The notes below the pieces were generated by a model that ran no database searches, was not told the DNA's origin, and saw nothing but the letters and a program-made list of their open reading frames with translations. The translations under genes were made by a program, and so were the position numbers. From Microbacterium elymi (GTDB taxonomy: Bacteria; Actinomycetota; Actinomycetes; Actinomycetales; Microbacteriaceae): a stretch of DNA of 64,000 nucleotides. Location: contig NZ_CP091139.2 in the NCBI RefSeq assembly GCF_021582895.2, positions 3,410,001-3,474,000 on the forward strand. The letters run 5' to 3'. Shown piece after piece: positions 59,480 to 64,000 of the stretch (position 1 is its first letter; the number at the start of each line of letters is the position of its first letter).

Positions 59480-61829
59480 GTGCGGGCGCGCGGACTGCGT
59501 CTGGTGCCGGTCGCAGCGGCGGTCTGGATCGTGGCAGGCCGTGGCCGTGCTCGCCCCGGCCGCCGCCGGGTTCGTCGCCGCCGGACTCTGGCTGGGCGCG
59601 GTCGGCCTCGCGGCGATGGTCTGGCGTGCCCGGCGCGGGCGGATCGTCTGGGTGATCGCCGCGGTGAGCGTGGCCGTGGCGGCGGCCGCGGCATCCCACT
59701 CCGCCCTGGCGCAAGCCGGCGCGTGAGGCCGCGGTGACGCTGGCCGTGGACGGCGGCCGGGCGATCGAGGTGCACGCGACGGTGGTGGGCAAGGCCGAGC
59801 GCACTGCGGGCGGGGACATCGCGTTCGATGCCCGCGCCCATCGGATCGACATCGGCCCGACCCGGCACGCCGTGGATGTGCCGGTCGTGATCCGCGGCGA
59901 CGCCCGGCCGGATGTCGGGGCCGAGGTGGTGGCCTCCGGCACGGCGGTGCGCGCGGATGCGGGCCGCCGGGCGGTGCTGGTCGTGCGCGCCTCGCGCGCG
60001 CTGCGCACCGTCGCGCCGCCGCACGGCGCGGTCGCCGTCGCCGCCGATCTGGGACACGCGCTGGCGCGCGCGACCGACGGTCTGCCGGAGCCGGCCGCCG
60101 GCTTGATCCCGGGCCTGGCGGTGGGCGACACCGGTGGAGTCAGCGCCGAGCTCGACGCGGCGATGAAGGCGGGCTCCCTGTCACACCTGACCGCAGTCTC
60201 GGGGGCGAACTGCGCGATCGTGGTCGGACTCGCGTTCGGGGCGGCGGCGCTGTGCGGGGCGCGCCGGTGGGTGCGGGTGCTCGCCGGCATGCTCGCCCTG
60301 GCCGGCTTCGTGCTCCTGGTCACGCCCGAGCCGAGTGTGGTGCGGGCCGCCGCGATGGCCGCGATCGCGATGCTCGGCGTCCTGCTGGGACGTGCCGGCG
60401 CCGGCATGGCGCTGCTGAGCTCGGCGGTGGCGGCGTCGCTGGTGGGCGACCCGTGGCTGTCCGGATCGATCGGCTTCGCACTGTCGGTCGTGGCCACGGG
60501 CAGGCGCTGCTGCTACTGGCCGGACCGCTCGCCCACGGACTCGCGCGGTACCTGCCGCGGGCGCTGGCTCTCGGGCTCGCGGTGCCGCTGGCCGCGCAGC
60601 TGGCCTGCGGCCCGCTGCTGATCCTGATCAACCCGGCTGTGCCGCTCTACGGGGTCGTGGCGAATCTGCTGGCCGCGCCCGCGGCCCCGGTCGCGACCGT
60701 GCTCGGCCTGGCCGCATGTGTCGCCGCGCCGATCCCGGTGCTCGCCGCCGGCCTGGCCACGCTGACCTGGCTGCCGGCGGCGTGGATCAGCGCGACGGCG
60801 CTCACCGCGGCCGATCTTCCGGTGGCGGCGGTGCCCTGGCCCGAGGGGCTGATGGGCGCGGCATCCCTGACCGCCGTGAGCGCGGCGGTGCTCGTGCTGG
60901 CCCTCCCGCCGCGGCCCGGGCGCCGGGCGCGAATCGTGCGCCGGATCGCGGCGGCGGGCCTGGCGACGGTGCTGGGCGTGGGCATGGGGACGACGGCTCT
61001 GCGCACCGTCGCCGGGCCGTTGACGCTGCCCGGCGACTGGAGCATCGCCGCGTGCGACGTGGGCCAGGGCGACGGCCTGCTGGTGCGGTCGGCAGGGGCG
61101 GTCGCGCTCATCGACACCGGACCAGATCCCGAGCCGCTGCGGGCGTGTCTGGACCGATTCGCGATCCGCCGCATCGACCTGCTCGTGCTCACCCACTACG
61201 ACATGGATCACATCGGGGGAGTGGCCGCCGTGGTCGGCCGCGTGGGGCGTGCGCTGCATGGCCCGCCCGGCAGCGCCGGGGACCGGCGCACGCTCGACAC
61301 ACTGGATGCGGGCGGGGCCGAGATGATCGATGCGTCTGCGGGGATGAGCGGACGCCTGGGCGCCGCCACCTGGACCGTGCTGTGGCCGCGTGCGGGTGAC
61401 CGGGCGTTCCCGTCGGGCAACGAGGCCAGCGTGACGCTCGACATCCGCGGAGGCGGCGTGCCGGCGGCGGTGTTCCTCGGCGATCTGGATGCCGTCGCCC
61501 AGCGGGCACTGCTGGCCGGCGGCGCCCTCCGCCCGCCCTACGCCGTGGTGAAGGTCGCCCACCACGGGAGCGCCGACCAGTCCGCCGAGCTGTACCGCGC
61601 ACTGGGGGCGGCGGTGGCGCTCATCTCCGTGGGCGCGGACAACGACTACGGTCATCCGCGGGCATCCACGCTGGCGTTCCTGCGGGCCGACGGGTGCCTG
61701 ATCGCACGCACCGATCAGGACGGCGTCGTGACCGTGACATCCGTCGACGGCGGGGTGCGGGTGTGGCGCGAACGCGCCCCTCCCGCGGCGGCCGGTGTCT
61801 GGGCGGGCAGAGTCGGGACTGCTGGCTAG
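59480..61829 (+). CDS. comEC: ComEC/Rec2 DNA-uptake channel, three frameshifts
   Basis: About 783 residues from GTG 59480, one base after the comEA stop. An N-terminal membrane part with a beta domain (AVTLAVDGGRAIEVHATVVGKAER), the competence helices (LPEPAAGLIPGLAVGDTGG, LTAVSGANCAIVVGLAF, LVTPEPSVVRAAAMAAI) and a C-terminal metallo-beta-lactamase domain (CDVGQGDGLLVRS, IDTGPDP, LTHYDMDHIGG, VKVAHHGSAD) are all present. Frame changes are needed near 59543, 59712 (GCGCAAGCC) and 60508. It forms the inner-membrane DNA channel, and its hydrolase domain may degrade one strand. Confidence 0.93.
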
Positions 61830-61838
61830 GCTGGGGGC

Positions 61839-62877
61839 ATGCCCGCACGCCGCCCCTCTGCACGGTCCTCGACGTTGCGCACGGCCATCCCGCAGCTGGA
61901 CTGGCGGACGCCGCAAGCCCGCGCCGATCGTGCTGGTGTCCGGCCCCGAGGATGTGTGTGCGGAACGAGCCATCGGAGCCGTGCGGGACTATCTGAGGGC
62001 CGAGGATCCGAGCCTGGAGGTCTCCGACATCCGCGCCGACGACTACGAGGCGGGCACGCTGCTGGCGCTGAGCTCGCCTTCGCTGTTCGGTGAGCCGCGC
62101 CTGATCCGGGTGACCGGCGTCGAGAAGGCGAGTGACGCGTTCCTGACCGAGGCGCTGGGCTACCTCGAGCATCCGCAGGACGGCGCGACCGTGGTGCTGC
62201 GGCACGCCGGCGCCACGGTGCGCGGCAAGAAGCTGCTGGACGCGATCCGCGCCGGCTCCGGCGGGGGCGTCGAAGTCCCGTGCCCGGCGGTCAAGCGCGA
62301 CGGCGACAAGCACGACTTCGCCGCAGGCGAGTTCCGTGCCGCACGCAAGAACATCGCCCCGACCGCGCTGCGCGCGCTGGTCTCCGCGTTCTCGGACGAC
62401 CTGACCGAGCTGGCCGCCGCCTGCCAGCAGCTGATCGCGGACGTTCCCGGGGATGTCACGGCCGAGGTGGTGCAGCGCTACTACGGCGGTCGGGTGGAGA
62501 CCTCGGCGTTCACGGTGGCCGACACCGCCATCGCCGGCCGCTACGGCGACGCGCTTCTCGCGCTGCGCCATGCGCTCGCGTCCGGCGCGGATCCGGTCCC
62601 GCTGGTGGCCGCGGTGGCGATGAAGCTGCGCACGATGGCACGGGTGGCGGGCAAGCGCGGTTCGTCTGCGGCGATCGCCGCCGAGGCGGGGATGAAGGAC
62701 TGGCAGGTCGATCGGGCCCGTCGCGATCTGGCCGGCTGGAACGAGCAGAGCCTGGGCCGTGCCATCCAGGCCACCGCACGGGCGGATGCCGAGGTCAAAG
62801 GCGCCTCACGCGATCCGGTGTTCGCGCTCGAGCGGATGATCACGGTCATCGCCACCCGGGCGCCGTTCGGCGGCTGA
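61839..62877 (+). CDS. holA: DNA polymerase III subunit delta, one frameshift
   Basis: About 345 residues from ATG 61839. It is the clamp-loader wrench that opens the sliding clamp. APIVLVSGPEDVCAERAIGAVRDYL is the typical start of the delta fold, followed by SSPSLFGEPRLIRVTGVEKASD, YLEHPQDGATVVLRHAG and the C-terminal collar AFTVADTAIAGRYGDALLALRHAL. The frame changes near 61915 (CCGCAAGCCC for CCGCAGCCC). comEA-comEC-holA followed by convergent rpsT is the usual actinobacterial order. The stop lies in an 18-bp tandem duplication. Confidence 0.93.
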
Positions 62878-62908
62878 GTCCCCCGAACAAGCTGAGTCCC
62901 CCGAACAA
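62873..62908 (+). repeat. 18-bp tandem duplication spanning the holA stop
   Basis: GCTGAGTCCCCCGAACAA occurs at 62873-62890 and 62891-62908, perfectly. Each copy contains TGA in the holA frame, so the duplication leaves the protein unchanged and adds a second stop 18 bases later. Confidence 0.88.
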
Positions 62909-62911
62909 CGA

Positions 62912-62945
62912 GAAAGCCCGCCCCGCGTGTGCGGGACGGGCTTTC
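62912..62945. terminator. Bidirectional terminator between holA and rpsT
   Basis: GAAAGCCCG plus CCCGC pairs with GCGGG plus CGGGCTTTC (one internal C-A mismatch) around GTGT. A-rich and T-rich ends on both sides let it serve both convergent genes. Confidence 0.88.
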
Positions 62946-62963
62946 GTCGGAAAGGCTTGCGCC

Positions 62964-63224
62964 TCAGAGCGCGGCGACCTGCTTGGCGATCGACGACTTG
63001 CGGTTCGCGGCCTGGTTGCTGTGGATGACACCCTTGCTCACAGCCTTGTCGAGCTTGCGGCCGGCGCGGCTCAGAGCCTTCTCAGCGGCGGCCTTGTCGC
63101 CGGCGGCGATGGCCTCGCGGGTGCGGCGGACCTCGGTCCGCAGCTCGCTCTTGACGGCCTTGTTGCGCTCGCGGGCCTTCTCGTTGGTCTTGTTGCGCTT
63201 GATCTGCGACTTGATGTTTGCCAC
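62964..63224 (-). CDS. rpsT: Ribosomal protein bS20
   Basis: Intact, 86 residues. [30 protein letters not shown] is the standard bS20 start, and [19 protein letters not shown] the C-terminal signature. It is the usual convergent neighbour of holA. GAACGAAAGAACGTCCAC precedes the start on the coding strand. Confidence 0.98.
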   Translation of the reverse strand: MANIKSQIKRNKTNEKARERNKAVKSELRTEVRRTREAIAAGDKAAAEKALSRAGRKLDKAVSKGVIHSNQAANRKSSIAKQVAAL

Positions 63225-63405
63225 GTGTGGACGTTCTTTCGTTCAGGGTGATCGGATGAGTGCCGCGGCGCACGAGAGGGGCGCCCCGCGGCGTGTGCGG
63301 GAAAAACCCACACGCAAGCCAATGGTCGAGTCTATCAGGAATCACGCGTCGCCCTCGACGTCCCCGCGAGCCCCGGCGCTGCTGGCGCTGCCGGCGCTCG
63401 CGCCA
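63225..63405. other. rpsT upstream region
   Basis: About 180 bases with no coding potential I trust. It must hold the rpsT promoter on the minus strand; no convincing hexamer pair was identified. Confidence 0.4.
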
Positions 63406-63581
63406 GCGCACCCCAGGTTGCGCTGCCGTTTTCCGCTTGCGCGGGTTCCTCTTTCGGGCGCGGATGTCGGGAACGGCAGCGCGACCGCGGGCGCGGCGGC
63501 GCACCCAGGTTGCGCTCGTGTTGTCCGCTCGCGCGGGTGTTCTTTTCGGGCGCGGATGTCGGAAACGGCAGCGCGACCGCG
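63406..63581 (+). repeat. Two imperfect tandem copies of an 84-base structured repeat
   Basis: Copy 1 (63406-63489) and copy 2 (63499-63581) share blocks such as CCCAGGTTGCGCT, CGCGCGGGT (variant), TTTCGGGCGCGGATGTCGG and AACGGCAGCGCGACCGCG. Copy 1 contains 11-bp inverted arms, GCGCTGCCGTT and AACGGCAGCGC, enclosing a long loop; copy 2 has lost most of the left arm. Confidence 0.8.
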
Positions 63582-63703
63582 AGCCGAGCGAGCGCGCCCG
63601 CAGCGGGGAGGCCGCGGACTGGCGCCCAGGGGCGCGCGTGCACGATGATCGATACACCCCGACACCCGGCCCCCACTCGCACGACGACGTCCGAGGAGCA
63701 TCC

Positions 63704-64000
63704 ATGACGCCTTCCCCTTCCTCCGCACGGCCGAAGGTCGGTCGGGGCTGGTCGCTGCTGTTCACGCTGGCGTGGCTGGCGATCTGGACCGTGCAGCTGA
63801 CTCCGGTCCAGCTTGCTGCCCACGCAGCTGGACACTCCGGGCGAAGCCGACACCTGGGTGCGCGGCGTCGTGTCGTCCGGCGTCGTCCTCGGGGTGGGCG
63901 GACTGGCCGGCATCATCGCCGGCCCGTGGTCGGGCGCCCTGTCGGACCGGACGCGTACGCGATGGGGGAGGCGTCGTCCCTGGGCGCTGGGCGGCAGCTG
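63704..64000 (+). CDS. MFS transporter, 3'-truncated by window edge, one frameshift
   Basis: ATG 63704 follows CGAGGAGCATCC. The first helix is GWSLLFTLAWLAIWTVQLTPVQLL; after a frame change near 63808 (CAGCTTGCTGCC) come VRGVVSSGVVLGVGGLAGIIAGPWSGALSDRT and the loop RTRWGRRRPWALGG, a clear MFS helix 2-3 loop of the glycoside-pentoside-hexuronide or drug-transport type. The gene continues beyond base 64000, so substrate class cannot be judged. Confidence 0.82.
   Translation, partial: MTPSPSSARPKVGRGWSLLFTLAWLAIWTVQLTPVQLAAHAAGHSGRSRHLGARRRVVRRRPRGGRTGRHHRRPVVGRPVGPDAYAMGEASSLGAGRQL

Noticed and set aside
63406..63581. CRISPR array
   Set aside because: Only two units of 84 bases with diverged interiors and no spacers of uniform length; no cas genes nearby.

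Overview
This is high-GC actinobacterial chromosome, most likely Microbacteriaceae and close to Microbacterium. The inference rests on composition, gene order (tig-clpP-clpP-clpX, valS, ileS-folC-ndk-rne-rplU-rpmA-obg-proBA-nadD-rsfS), GTG starts, ATGA/GTGA start-stop overlaps and a translational-type T-box before ileS. No taxonomic search could be run.

Layout. 1-4350: trigger factor and the Clp protease module. 4353-9199: methyltransferase, M3 oligopeptidase, a divergent ArsR-like regulator over a phased operator array, a decayed MFS gene and small membrane/hypothetical proteins. 9201-15340: valS, a secreted CAP-domain protein, an MHS-type MFS transporter and a DUF559 nuclease-like gene lying between two copies of an intergenic repeat. 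15507-31769: a long housekeeping run: T-box/ileS, folC, ndk, VKOR, RNase E/G, L21/L27, Obg, proline and NAD synthesis, RsfS. 31844-31920: tRNA-Ala(GGC). 32154-42877: an accessory block with two TetR systems, one with a collapsed efflux pump, FUSC, esterase, DUF1254, reductase, RDD, isochorismatase, NCS1 permease and a sugar dehydrogenase lipoprotein. 42887-49016: acyl-CoA dehydrogenase, GH3, ArsR-SRPBCC and SRAP. 49105-53038: fasciclin lipoprotein, DipZ, SigK-like sigma factor and RskA-like anti-sigma, a compact counterpart of the mycobacterial SigK regulon. 53113-63224: App1-like phosphatase, DedA, pabB, leuS, comEA-comEC-holA and, convergently, rpsT. The window ends inside an MFS transporter.

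The assembly carries many indels: about 57 apparent frameshifts, including in essential genes (clpX, ileS, leuS, valS, proA, rne, obg). Inferred insertions converge on GCTTGC/GCAAGC or otherwise lie in a GCTG/CAGC context. This looks like systematic sequencing error and not real gene loss. Frameshifted genes are therefore given as single CDS with the break points stated. The block at 32.1-42.9 kb has only one such break.

The most unusual signals are a three-copy intergenic repeat with compensatory changes in its stems, two copies of which bracket the DUF559 gene; four GCAAAG boxes at an exact 14-bp period; three GATAC-N3-GTATC operators around a TetR gene and a pump reduced to its ends; and the fasciclin-DipZ-SigK-RskA cluster.
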